Shown here piece by piece: positions 23,097-33,819 of a stretch of 64,000 bases of DNA. The notes under the pieces are model-generated. The model was not told where the DNA came from. It did not search any database and worked only from the letters and a program-made list of their open reading frames with translations. Position 1 is the first letter of the stretch, and the number at the start of each line of letters is the position of its first letter. The DNA is from Quercus robur (lineage: Eukaryota > Streptophyta > Magnoliopsida > Fagales > Fagaceae), in the NCBI RefSeq assembly GCF_932294415.1, contig NC_065536.1, positions 59,731,354-59,795,353 of the forward strand. Reading direction: 5' to 3'. A program made the translations under genes and the position numbers.

Positions 23097-23711
23097 AAAA
23101 CTTACATTTTCCTTTATAATGTATGGCATTAAAGACCCATCTTTGTCATGCGCTCCCATTTATGGCATTTGTCTTCATTCATATTAAATTCTTAACCAAT
23201 TTGAATATCAACAATTCTTGCTTAATTGTGGTTGGCAAGTCAACTAAAATTTTTGAACTCTGCTTACCCTTTGTATTCTTGTAGTTTTTATGGGATCAAC
23301 TTCCTAAGTTTTCTTGTCTTTTCTTTCAATAATAATAATAATAGTAATAGTAGTAGTAGAAACCCTGGATGTCCTCACTTTTGAAATACAAATCCATATG
23401 AATTCTACTTAGTTATTTAAGCATGGATATTCATTTTCCGCTTATTTAGTATAATAAAATTAGAACTTAAGAATAATTAAACCTAAATGACTTCCTTTTT
23501 TTGATAAAAAATTAAACAGTTTAAAAAGTTAATTGTAATACCTACTAATTGGCAATGGGCCAATACATATCTTTCTTCTCCTTGCTTGGATTTTTGCCAT
23601 GAAAGTGGAAAAACTTGTTAAACAATGGCTCGTATTCATTGCATATTTGCACACCTATTTTAACTCAAAAAGTAAGAGCCTTGTAACTCTTTCCCAAAAA
23701 TAAAATCCTTA
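23097..23711. other. AT-rich intergenic DNA
   Basis: Contains short (ATA)n/(TAG)n stretches near 23330-23360. No supported gene. Confidence 0.5.
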
Positions 23712-23986
23712 GAGCATTCACATCTAGTTTTTATAAAAAATTTCATTTTACCATCTCAAAAGCTACTTTATCATTTATACCATACCATTTTAGAGCATTC
23801 ACATTAAAGTTCTCAAAAGCTAAAAATGCTATTTTTTAGCATCTCATTCCAAAAAAGCACACTACAACAAAGGTGTTATTGTTAAAATTTTTAGCATCTG
23901 ACCTATAGTGAACTGTTATCAATGACAGTCCACTATAACTCAAATCTTATAAATATAATAATTTTTTAATACTACTTTAATTAAAA

Positions 23987-23989
<3 letters not shown>

Positions 23990-24033
<44 letters not shown>
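23990..24033. repeat. (TC)n microsatellite
   Basis: Uninterrupted CT-dinucleotide run of about 40 bp within the Harbinger-like element. Confidence 0.95.
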
Positions 24034-24035
<2 letters not shown>

Positions 24036-24299
24036 TCCTCTTTTCTTCTCACCGAACTCTCTTTTGCTTCTCTTCTTTCTCATTTTCTTCTCTCTTTCAT
24101 CGATCTCTCTCTTCTTTCTCTTTTTTCTTTCTTTCTCACTTGCTCTCTCTCTTTTTTCCTCTCTCCAACCCTCTTGCCCTTGCCCTCTCTTGCTCGTCCC
24201 TCTCCCTTTCACCAGTTTCCCATGGGTGTGAGTCACAGTGTGTCGGTAGCACTGCAGGTCGCCTGGTCAAGATGGGTTGTGGGTTGTGAGTCACAGTTT

Positions 24300-24790
24300 G
24301 GTGGTGGATTGGATTTGGTGGTGGCTAAAATTTTGTGATGGCTGCGTTTTGTGTTTGTGATGTTGGCTGTTTTGTGATTTGGAGGAGGTAGGCTAAAGGT
24401 GGTGGCTAAGTTGTGGTTTTGTTTTTGTTTGGTAGTAGGTGATTATGGTTTGTGGTGGTGGTGGTGGTGGTTGTGGTGGGTTGATTTTGGGTTGGGGGTT
24501 TATGGTGGTGGCAAGTGGGTGGATGAGTGGGTTTTGGTTTATGGTGGTTGATGGTGGGTGGGTGCCGTTTATAGTGGTGGGTTGATTTTGGGTTGAGGTT
24601 TATGGTGTTGGTAGGTGGGTGGGTGATGGTGGCTGGTGGTGACTGTGGGTTTTGTTATAGGTTGGGTTGGCTGGTGGTGACTGGGTTTGCTGTGGGTTTA
24701 TTTTTGTTTGTGATTTTGGTGGTTGGGGGTTGGGTGGCGGTGGCTATGGCTGTGGGCGGTGGTGGCTGGTGGTAGTGAGTATGGGTGTGG
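24300..24790 (+). repeat. T/G-rich TGG-repeat block
   Basis: Strongly strand-asymmetric sequence dominated by GGTGG/GTGGTG motifs, with many GG and GGG runs. The short reading frames through it are low complexity (Gly/Val/Trp-rich) and are not credible proteins. Confidence 0.7.
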
Positions 24791-25093
24791 GCAATGGTAG
24801 TGGATTTGTGGGTAGTAGAAGAGATGAGATTGAGAATAAAATATAATAATATTTTAATGATGTGGTAAAAAATATAAAATCTTCAATGTTGGGTGTATCG
24901 TAAAATGAGTTATTAAAATAGATAAAGTAGGTTTTTGAGATGTTAAATACTAAATCTTTTGAGATTCTTGATAAGAATGCTCTTACAATACACTTAACAT
25001 CTCAACTTTTATTTTACCATACTACACATTAAAATAATATAAAGTAAAATGAAAATGATATAAAAATATTTCTCACTTCTCTCTCTAATCTCT

Positions 25094-25108
25094 TTTTTTT
25101 TGAGAAAC
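25094..25108 (-). mobile_element. 15-bp retroposon insertion: (T)8 GAGAAAC with 15-bp target duplication
   Basis: Eight T plus GAGAAAC lie between perfect copies of CTCTCTCTAATCTCT (25079-25093 and 25109-25123). It has the same 7-base end as the 17603-17631 insertion, at a different target site. Confidence 0.75.
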
Positions 25109-25423
25109 CTCTCTCTAATCTCTATTTCTCTTACTACACATTAAAAAAGTATTATTTACTTTTGCAATTGTGTTACAGACTTACTTAGTACCATCACAAA
25201 TTTGTGTTGGTATAGCACAATTGTAAGTTTTTTTTGGGTTTACAAGTTCGGGTAACGAGGACTTTTGAAATTTTGATGCTAAAACATATCAACATATGGC
25301 ATTTGAAAGACCCACTGTGAATGCTCAACGTGCAATGTTGGTCAAAACTCCAAAGCATATTGTACGTAACACTAGAATCCTATGAATGAATACACGGAAG
25401 AGATCAGGTTCGAAGGGGTAGTA

Positions 25424-25875
25424 CGGATTTTTTTAGAAAATAACTATAAAATCTAAACAATATCATTAGTTAGCAAACGTTTTAAACTATTTTGGTTTCT
25501 AACAATTCGAGTTTATTGGAGTCGATTTGTGGGTTGTAAAATCGAGTTTAGTATACTCGATTTTCCTTTTTTGCAGTGAACGACGTGGGAAATGGGCGTA
25601 CAGAAATCGAGTTAAATAAACTCGATTTCTATGCATACAAACCGAGTCCAATACACTTGGTTTTTACACATAGAAATCGAGTTAAATAAACTCGATTTCC
25701 ATGCATACAAACCGAGTCCAATACACTCGGTTTTTACACATAGAAATCGAGTCCATTGGACTCGATTTCTGTGTGTAGAAAACGAGTCAATTAGACTCGG
25801 TTTGTATGTATAAAAACCGATTAGCGGTTTTTCTACACAGAAATCAAGTCCGTTGGACTTGATTTCTATTTTCTT
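25424..25875 (+). repeat. MULE left terminal inverted repeat with palindrome array
   Basis: The terminal 110 bp match the reverse complement of the right end. They are followed by about ten palindromes spaced roughly 30-45 bp apart, with half-sites AAATCGAGT or AAACCGAGT and 5-7-base centres, at about 25508, 25540, 25607, 25641, 25673, 25708, 25742, 25778, 25815 and 25840. Confidence 0.85.
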
Positions 25876-25879
25876 TTGC

Positions 25880-26320
25880 CACACGTGTCTCTCAACAAAA
25901 CTCTCAAAAAAACTCTCATTCAAAACAGTCTCAAAAAAACTCAGTCCTCCCACACTTTACAGTACTCTCTCAAAAAAAACTCTTTAGTTCAAAAAACTCT
26001 CATTCCCTCCCACACTCACAGTGCATCACTCAAAAAACTCAGTCTCTCTCTCTCTCTCTCACTCTCAGTCCTCTTCAGCTCCGTCGCCGTTCCGTCGCAC
26101 TCGATCTCTCTTCAGCTCCGTCGCCGTTCCGTCGCATTCATTCCCTCTCTTCAGCTCCGTCCTTGTCCGTCGCCGTCGGCCCTCCATCTCGCTTCGGTCT
26201 CTCACTTTCCGTCGCCGTCGCCGTCATAGAAACGTCGCCTTCGCCGTCAGCGTCTCCGTCTCCGTCGCCGTCGCCGTCGCCGTCGCCGTCCCAACAAACC
26301 GCAGGGTATCATTCTCATTT
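25880..26320 (+). promoter_or_regulatory. CT-rich then GTCGCC-repeat leader inside the MULE left end
   Basis: Repeated CTCTCAAAAAACTC-like motifs (25890-26040), a (CT)n run, repeated TTCAGCTCCGTCGCCG (26076-26165) and a (CGTCGC)n tract (26210-26290), then a possible donor (cag|ggtatc near 26304). CT-rich leaders are common in plant 5' untranslated regions. A promoter and non-coding first exon for the rightward PMD gene is inferred only. The several overlapping short frames are low complexity. Confidence 0.35.
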
Positions 26321-27137
26321 GATCTCTTCTTTTTGGGTTTTTATATCAGTGTATGATTTTTGCTTATATGTTCTTTTATTTTTTTTATTTTTTATAGTGA
26401 GTTTCTGTCATTGCCCAGATATTGCTGGGTATGGGTATGGCAATTATAATAGATACGCTTGGAATTGAATAATTAAAGTAATATTATTTCTGGTCTAACA
26501 AAGATATGTTCAAAGCAAATCAATTTGATTGCATGTTAAGATCTAACATAGATTTGTTCAAAGTAAACGAATTTGACTGCATATTAATTTTGGAAGGCAA
26601 TGCAAGAGGAAAAATATAGAAAATCTTCTTATAATTTAACTACAAGAACATATGCTTCACCGGGTTGCATCCAATCCCCTGAATCATTTTTAGTAGTGTT
26701 TGCCACCACTGGCCGAGGTGCATCTCTAGTGTTTGGATCCACCTCTAATTTGGTGTATTGTCCAAATGTTGAGAGTATCATATGATGATTGAATTATTAA
26801 ACATATAAATTTATGGTTATAAGGGTTCATATATTAAGGATTAATAATTGCTCAATTTTGAGCAGTAATGCACATTTTTCAAAGAAGAAAATACATTTGT
26901 TTTAATAATTTATTAGCTTACATGCATAATTTCATTGTGGTTATTGTGTGTGCTTTTTGGAATATATGCGTATAGTTTGTCTGTAATATTTTTTAAATAT
27001 AAATAAAAAAAATAAACATTAAATACATCTTAATCACTATCCTTATGACATTTGTTATATAACAAAATCATTAATTTATTAAACTATAATATGCTCCATA
27101 AGTTTTTTATTTTACATTTATTAAAATTTTAATGCAA
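26321..27137. other. AT-rich MULE interior without a supported gene
   Basis: No exon, RNA or repeat structure that I can support. It separates the leader-like left end from the GDSL segment. Confidence 0.5.
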
Positions 27138-27746
27138 TCAGTGATCAAACAACTCTTTGAGACTATGAGGTCGTATGACATTGGGACTTCCACTCCAAAT
27201 CAGCTCTGCGAATTGCTGGTAGGCTTTTTCGGAAGGATGAGGAGCATCAAAGAACACATAGTCACTAATGTTCCTACATAATTCGTACTTTGGGCCATCT
27301 GCTCTCTTTCCTCCGCAACTATAAATTCCATTATATGGACCAGTTCCACAGCATGCAATCTTCCCTTCTTTAAAACCTTCCCAACATAATTAAAACAAAG
27401 ATGCTATTAGTCTATGGCAAAAATAAAAAACAAAGTACAATTAAAAAAAAAAAAAATACATATCGTACTATTAAAATGGAAGTGACATACCATATTTTGA
27501 AGGATTATCTATTCTTTCACTAAGAAAAGTGTAGAAATCGGCTATTGAATATTTGAGTCCTTTCAGTTCACTCTCTAGCTTCTTAAGGGCTTTAGGAAGT
27601 GCTTTATTGTGTAGTTTCGTAATTGATGTTACTTCCTCCACGCATGGATTGGCTTCTTCTGGTGTCATTGCTTTCACAAGCGGGAAACAACCCAAAGGGG
27701 GCAGGTTTAAGATCACATGTTTTCTTCCTCCTTTCTTATATATTTC
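27138..27746 (-). pseudogene. Captured GDSL esterase/lipase gene segment (last two exons)
   Basis: Minus-strand exons 27491-27746 and 27138-27376 are separated by an intron with GT/AG borders. The first encodes HVILNLPPLGCFPLV and the block ending NPSKYG. The second encodes FKEGKIACCG, then SCGGKR, and finally FFDAPHPSEKAYQQF with the Asp and His of the GDSL catalytic triad, before a stop at 27138-27140. The N-terminal block with the GDSL Ser is absent, so this is a 3' fragment, not an enzyme gene. No break is seen inside it. It lies wholly within the MULE, so capture is inferred. Confidence 0.8.
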
Positions 27747-29541
27747 CTAACAAATCAAATTATAATTATGACCAATGAATTGAGTTATTAATGGGTTTTT
27801 GGATTTTTATTTTTATAAAATGTTTATTATTTCTGTGATTTGAATGCACAAGTTATGCTTACCAGTAAATAGGTAGCATTGATTGCTGGGATGACATGAT
27901 TTCTTATTTATTGAATTGCTGTTTGAACCTAGGGTTTTTATCATGTGGCCTTTTCAATGAACTTTTAACTCTTCACCATCTTGTGTGAAGTTGCCATAAT
28001 CACGATATATGTTCCTTCCTAGCAAATAAATTGCTCTGATAGTTTTTTCTTGTCATGACTAGCATCTAACTGGGTCTAACGTATTTGCATATAAACTTAG
28101 GAGGCATTGAAAAGGCCTGAATAAAAACATCTCTTTAATCTTGGTTTTCTGTTAGGCATTGAACGAGAGGGCAGGGATTTTCTTTATACATATGTACATA
28201 TGTAAAGAATCTATTGATAGATTTCTCATCATTTGGAAATTAAAAAATTACGTTATTAACTGCTCATACAAGTGTAAATGGACTTTGCCATTAATGCTCC
28301 TCTTTCCAATTAATCGTTTTAGTTCTCAAATCAGCATATTTCTTCATTTTTGGCAGTTCCACATATATCATGATGCTTTAACTTTCATTAAATGTCTTAT
28401 TCCTTTTTTTATATTGTTTTATGGTCTTTTGGTTTTATGGTCTTTGTTTCACAACTAGTGACGCCATTCCTGCATTTATAGTCTCTTTCTTATTGAACAT
28501 AATTTTTTTTTTTTTTCGTGTAATTGTTTTGGCTGCTTTGTGCTTTTTGTATGTAGTCTTTTTTTCAATAAAATTATTCTTATAAAAAAAAGGCTCTCCT
28601 AAATATTACAATATGAAATTCATCATATATATTAAAATGTCTGTCTAGAAATTTATTTTCCTTTCTTCCTTCTTTATATAAGCATAGAAATGATGTTCAT
28701 CCATATATATACGTATTTGAGGTGCTAATTGCATTTTATACCTTGCAGGAATAGGCTTGAAAAGGCTTCACAACATAAGCTTTTATTGCATGTAGTTGCA
28801 TAGTGATATTGCAGGTAATGATTCTACTATGTTGCTGCATTTCAAATCTTGGCTGCCATGTTTGCTTTGTTACCTTTGTTCATCTGCTTTACTATACATT
28901 GCTGTTATTGAAAATTTTTTATTTATTTATTTATTTATTTTTTGTCCTGGTCTTTAAATTTTGCATTATATTGTCTTATTTTTAACATCTGGTTCTTCAC
29001 TTCTTCTGCATAGTTTTCACATGAATCTACACAGGCAATGCTGCAATGTTGAAATGATTTTATGATTTCTTACATTATGTTTGGTAGGATGAAGTGTAGA
29101 AATGAGATTTTTCGTACCTAGTTGTGTTGGGGTGGTAGGGTAAAGGCTTTGTTCACCATTGTACCCTGGTTTGGATGTTTTGTTGTGAGTTCAGACAATC
29201 AATTTTAGAAAGTCTTTTAAGAACCCACCCCACAAACTCCTCCCCCCTTTTTAATTTTTTCAGATCTTTTATGTAGCACGTAACTGTAGGGTCCATTTGG
29301 TAGGAGGGAAAATAGTAAGGCCAACTATGTGGGTAGCCCAAATTAATCAACGCGGATATGATTTTCCTTCATTCTTTTTGTCACCTTTTGTAAAACTTCA
29401 TTGTAGCCCAAATTAATTTTATGAGTAAAGAGGACCATCTGCTTGTTGTCAAAATAAACTGAATCATTTTCTTGTTCATCACTTTCCTTGCCAATTTAAC
29501 ATGTGATTATATTACTCTTGACTCCCTAAACTTCGTGCAGT
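27747..29541. other. MULE interior between the GDSL segment and the PMD gene
   Basis: AT-rich. Near 28495-28590 a poly(T) and a sequence ending aataaaattattcttataaaaaaaa resemble a LINE-type 3' end, with low certainty. Nothing else supported. Confidence 0.4.
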
Positions 29542-32500
29542 ATGGCTGCTGTTCCTGCTCAGCTCCCTGATGAGTTTGGTCCTGAGCCCACTGACGATTC
29601 AGTGTTAAGGTTTATAAAAACACATCGAGCGTGCGCTGTTTGGGAAGGCAAGGTAAAAATGAAAACCGATCACCTGCTGAATATTCTCTTCTTATCCTTT
29701 TACATTATGTTGATTTTTTTTTCTTCCCATTTCTGAAATTCTAAGTGTCAATGGTATTACTAGCTTTCAATGCATGGTCATGCGCATTAGTTGGGTTAAG
29801 TTAGATTGGTTGACTGTTAGTGTGGGTGTACATGAACAAAGCAATCCTAGGTTCATAAGAGTTATTTTTGTTTGAAGCAATGTGACCTGTGATAATTTTA
29901 TTGTTGCTTGGCAAGAAGTTGTTCAGGTTGTGGTTGTTGCAGTAATTTTTATTGTTATTATTGAGAACGCTAGCCTTTGCCTCTAGTTTCTTTTACTTTC
30001 CTCTATTTAGGTTGTTTATTTTCCATATCATGTCAAACAGAGCTAAATTTTTTTAAAAAAAATGTGCTTGAGATTGGAAGCAATGGTACATGCATAAAAT
30101 ATGATCCTTAGGTTCCAAAAGCAAAACATAGAAGTTTATATTTAGGAATCCATTTGGAATTACAACTTGTCTAACAAACCTAGCTTAATGAATCATATTG
30201 AAGACAAGCTTTTGTCATAAATCAAATAAAATCCTTAAGGACCCTTTTCACTTGAGTTTCTTACTTGCATTAAAATACTTAGTTAAGTAAATTCAAGGGT
30301 TGGACAACAACAGAGCTTAAGGGAAAACAAACACAAATCAGCAACTATGACAACGAAATACAACCAAATTCCAAGATAGTTACTTAAAGCTTCTTAAATT
30401 AATGAAATAGCTTTAAGAAGCCTTTTGACTTTTCCTGGTTTAGAGGCAGCAATAGGCTGGTCGCATGGGAAGCCTTTCATTACTAGACAAATGTATAAAG
30501 TGCATTGCATCCTTTTATTTTGCTCCCGTTGTTGCTTTTTTTTTTGGTTTTTTTTTTTCTTTTTGGGGTTGATATTTTAAGGTCCCTTCATAATTGCTTT
30601 ATTTTTGTTTTTTGGGATCAATAACTACAATCATATATACAAAGGTTATGGCATATTGCATCTCATCACCATAATTCTATCATGTGCAGGATCCAGGGCC
30701 ACTGAAATGCCGCGGTCGTAATGACGAGTTCCGAAAACGACGCCGGATAGTGGTGGATGATCGTATCGTCGACATTGTGAAGAGAGTTGGATTAGAGGGG
30801 CTGTATAGGACCCCAGGTAGAGAGATTGATCATAACCTGATCACGGCCTTCGTTGAGCGATGGCGGCCTGAAACCCACACCTTCCACCTGCCACATGGTG
30901 AGACAACGATCACATTACAAGATGTGGAGGTTCTTTTTGGGATTCCAATCGATGGTGAGGCAATTGTTGGAACAACTGACTTGACATGGAAAGATGAATG
31001 TCAGAGTCTGCTTGGAATTGCTACTAATGACACCACGCTTAAAGGACAAAGGATCCAAATAAAGAAGCTACTAGAAAAAATTGACGAAGGGTTGCCCGAT
31101 GATGCAACAGAGGTGGTTGTGCATCAATATGCACGGTGTTATATCCTAGCACTCCTGGCAGACACAATTTTCGCCGACAAGTCTGGTGATAGGGTGCATA
31201 CGATGTGGTTGCAGATGCTGAGGAACCTTCGGAATCCACCTCAGTACAGTTGGGGGAGCGCTTGCCTTGCATGGCTGTACAGAGAGTTATGCAAGGCAAC
31301 CGACAGAGGTGCTAGTCAGATTGGTGGGGCCTTGTTGCTAGTTCAGTATTGGGCATGGGTCAGATTCCCTTTTTTGTGCCCAAGGATGGACCTCCCACCA
31401 GATGGTGCATATGGCCCACCATTTGCACCTTCTCCATTGTCTATTAAGTAAGTCTCTTCCTTGACCGATTCTCTCTATTGGAAATAAATCCATAATTTTA
31501 AACACATTGTTAGACATAGAAAATAAAATTTTAACCTTGACAACCACGGAGGTCATATGTTATGATTGATGTATAATATAAGTCTTATTAATTTTTAGCT
31601 CCACCTCTAATCATATGTATAGATAATCATTTATTAGTATAATCTTAGTGGTATGTACTGTTAAATTTACGATTGCCCATCACTTATTGTTGTTGATTAC
31701 TTCATATTCTCAATTCCAAGTATTGACTCCCTCTTTCGCAATTGTAGGACTGTGTGGGTTGTGAACACCTTGAATAGCCCCGCCGAAATCTGTCTGGTCC
31801 GGTACCGTCAGCTTTTAGATTGTATGCATCCAAAACAGGTACCAACATTGTGTTTATTCTATTGTTTATGACTATTGTTTATGATTATTGTATTTATAAA
31901 TGTAAAAGAGCTCATAGATATGGAACATTGCATAATGTGCTGCCCTTTGATTTGACTATTTTAGGTGGTGTGGCAACCATATGAAGCTGAATTAGCCCAC
32001 CTGCCTGCGTTTTGTGTCGCCGGAAGGGATGTATGGACGGCAAAGGTACCGCTTGTATGTTTCTGGCTAGTAGAGAAACATACACCGGACCGTGTTGTTC
32101 GTCAGTTCGGGATGGTACAAGAACCCCCCCCATATGTTGATACTGACGAAGCCCTTCATGCCATAGACCTGAGGGGGAAGGTGGAGGTGAATTGGAGGGA
32201 CAGACATGATGGCCATATCCGAGTATGGAATACTCGAGCACGATCTCTATGTCTTGGAGCACGACTAGAGGGTGATATGTCGCCTGCTCATCCATACTTC
32301 GATTGGTACGATAGGGTGACTTGGAGGTTCGTCGACCACACTTCGGCTTCACTTATTATTATGGTAATTGCTTCGACCTTTCTTTTCAATTTTTGTTGCG
32401 TATCAGGAACTTCAGTATGATGTACTAATTGTATTTATTTACTTTCAGGTTGCCAGTCACAAGAAGTTGTTGAGACTTTATACAGTAGGCAGTCTTGAGT

Positions 32501-33447
32501 ACAAGCATATTTCAGCTGTACTTAAGACAGTGGAACGCCTTCACCATATAACTGCTCGACTTCCGTTGGAAGATATCGATGGGGCAAATCCAGAAGTGCC
32601 AGAAGATACTGGACGACCAAGCACGAGCTCAACTCGTGCCAGCCATAGCCATGGTCAGCGTGCTGCATCCCATCAGGTTGTCAGTAGGGCAGATCTCCCT
32701 CCACCCCCACGTGCATCTCCTGCCCCAGAGTTCCCTCCACCTCCACATGCATCTCCTTCCCTAGAGATCCCTCCACATACTGCTCATGCAGTTTCTGACC
32801 TAGATATCTCTCTACCCACTACTCCTGCATCTTTTCACCCCGAGATCCCTTCACACACCTCACATACATTTTTTGATCCTGCTCATCTTTCATTTACTCC
32901 ACCATCCTTTGATCTCGGCCCTGATTTCAATCAAACCCCTCCTGTCATGCACACGCAATCCCCATCGTACAACATTGGTCATATAGACCATGTACCGCCC
33001 CATAGTCACTCCATGTCATTCATGCCCACTCCTAGACTGCATATAGATCCCATGAGTACGGGCACTCACATTTCATTTGCTACACCATCCTCCCCCGCAG
33101 TTGTTGGGAGTCAAGCAAAACAACCAGCTGTGCATGTTGAGAATGAGCAGGTTGTTGGGTTACAGTCACCCCCACAAGGTCGACCTAAACGTACAATGAA
33201 AGCACCTCCTTGTGGGACAGGTGGTCACAAAGCAGGACACAACGCTGGCCCCACGGTATGACAAATCATTTAATGTAATAAATATCGAGTAACTACTGTT
33301 ATGGTTGGTATTGGAATTCATGTAATCCATTGTTTGGTTGTAACTTCATCTTTGCAGCAACGTGAGGAGCCTCACGAAGGAGATGCAGTACCCCCTCCCC
33401 CACATACCAGACACTATACGAGACAGCATAAGCGTAAAATGCATTAG
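29542..33447 (+). CDS. Plant mobile domain (PMD, MAIN-like) protein; exons 29542-29652, 30690-31447, 31748-31838, 31965-32363, 32449-33255, 33358-33447
   Basis: The six exons have GT/AG borders and matching phases, totalling 2,256 nt (751 aa). Residues about 55-420 form the plant mobile domain (VGLEGLYRTPGREIDHNLI, ERWRPETHTFHLPHGE, TITLQDVEVLFGIPIDGEA, then WLYRELC...GGALLLVQYWAW and VRQFGMVQEPPP). The C-terminal third is Pro/Ser/His-rich with imperfect repeats (SPAPEFPPPPHASPSLEIPP-like) and a basic end. PMD proteins include host MAIN/MAIL factors for genome stability and silencing, and many transposon-borne copies. This copy lies inside the MULE and points toward the transposase gene, so it is probably element cargo. 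The start is the first ATG of exon 1; upstream non-coding exons are possible. Confidence 0.85.
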
Positions 33448-33819
33448 GATTAGCATCCCATAGAGGTTCGCTCTCTCTCTCTCGCTCTCTGAAATCACTT
33501 TTTTTTTATTTATTTAATTCTTTTAATGCTTTCAAAACATTCCTAATTATTTGATGTGGGTTTATCAAGAAACAAAGGAGGACACTCGAGAATTGGAGTT
33601 TCTGACCCTAAGTGATGATCAGCACTTAGCTTAGAAAACACCTCACTCTTTCTAGGTTGGACCTGAAAATGCTTCACAGGTTTGTTAGGATCTCTCTTTC
33701 TGCCATATTAATGGTGTTTTTAACAATTAATTTGAATTGACTTTTAGGTAAAATGATAATGTAATGCTTTCAGTTTTCAAATTTTGAACTGCACGTTATA
33801 ATTTTTTGCCATGGAGCAG
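33448..33819. other. PMD gene 3' flank
   Basis: A (CT)n run at 33474-33490 and AT-rich DNA up to the Fd-GOGAT segment. No gene supported. Confidence 0.5.

Larger units (their letters stand above)
23793..24982. mobile_element. PIF/Harbinger-like element with TTA target duplication
   Basis: The ends GAGCATTC...GAATGCTC are inverted and continue as an imperfect TIR (ctcaaaag and other blocks). TTA flanks both sides (23790-23792 and 24983-24985), matching the PIF/Harbinger target preference. The interior has a (TC)n run near 23990-24033 and a T/G-rich, TGG-repeat block (24300-24790) with no transposase frame. A related end at 23712 (also preceded by TTA) and a GAATGCTC near 25319-25326 suggest nesting within an older relative. 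Confidence 0.7.

Noticed and set aside
23940-24236. Arg/Glu/Lys-rich minus-strand protein
   Set aside because: Produced by a CT-rich low-complexity tract inside a Harbinger-like element.
25505-25875. CRISPR-like array of spaced palindromes
   Set aside because: Units are palindromic and diverged, with no unique spacers or cas genes. They are mirrored at the other end of a MULE in a plant genome.
25876-26468. Ser/Pro-rich proteins in three overlapping frames
   Set aside because: All arise from CTCTCAAAA and CGTCGC repeats. More likely a leader or promoter region.
32368-32448. Alternative in-frame start for the PMD exon
   Set aside because: This stretch is the intron preceding the exon at 32449. 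The acceptor and phase favour splicing.
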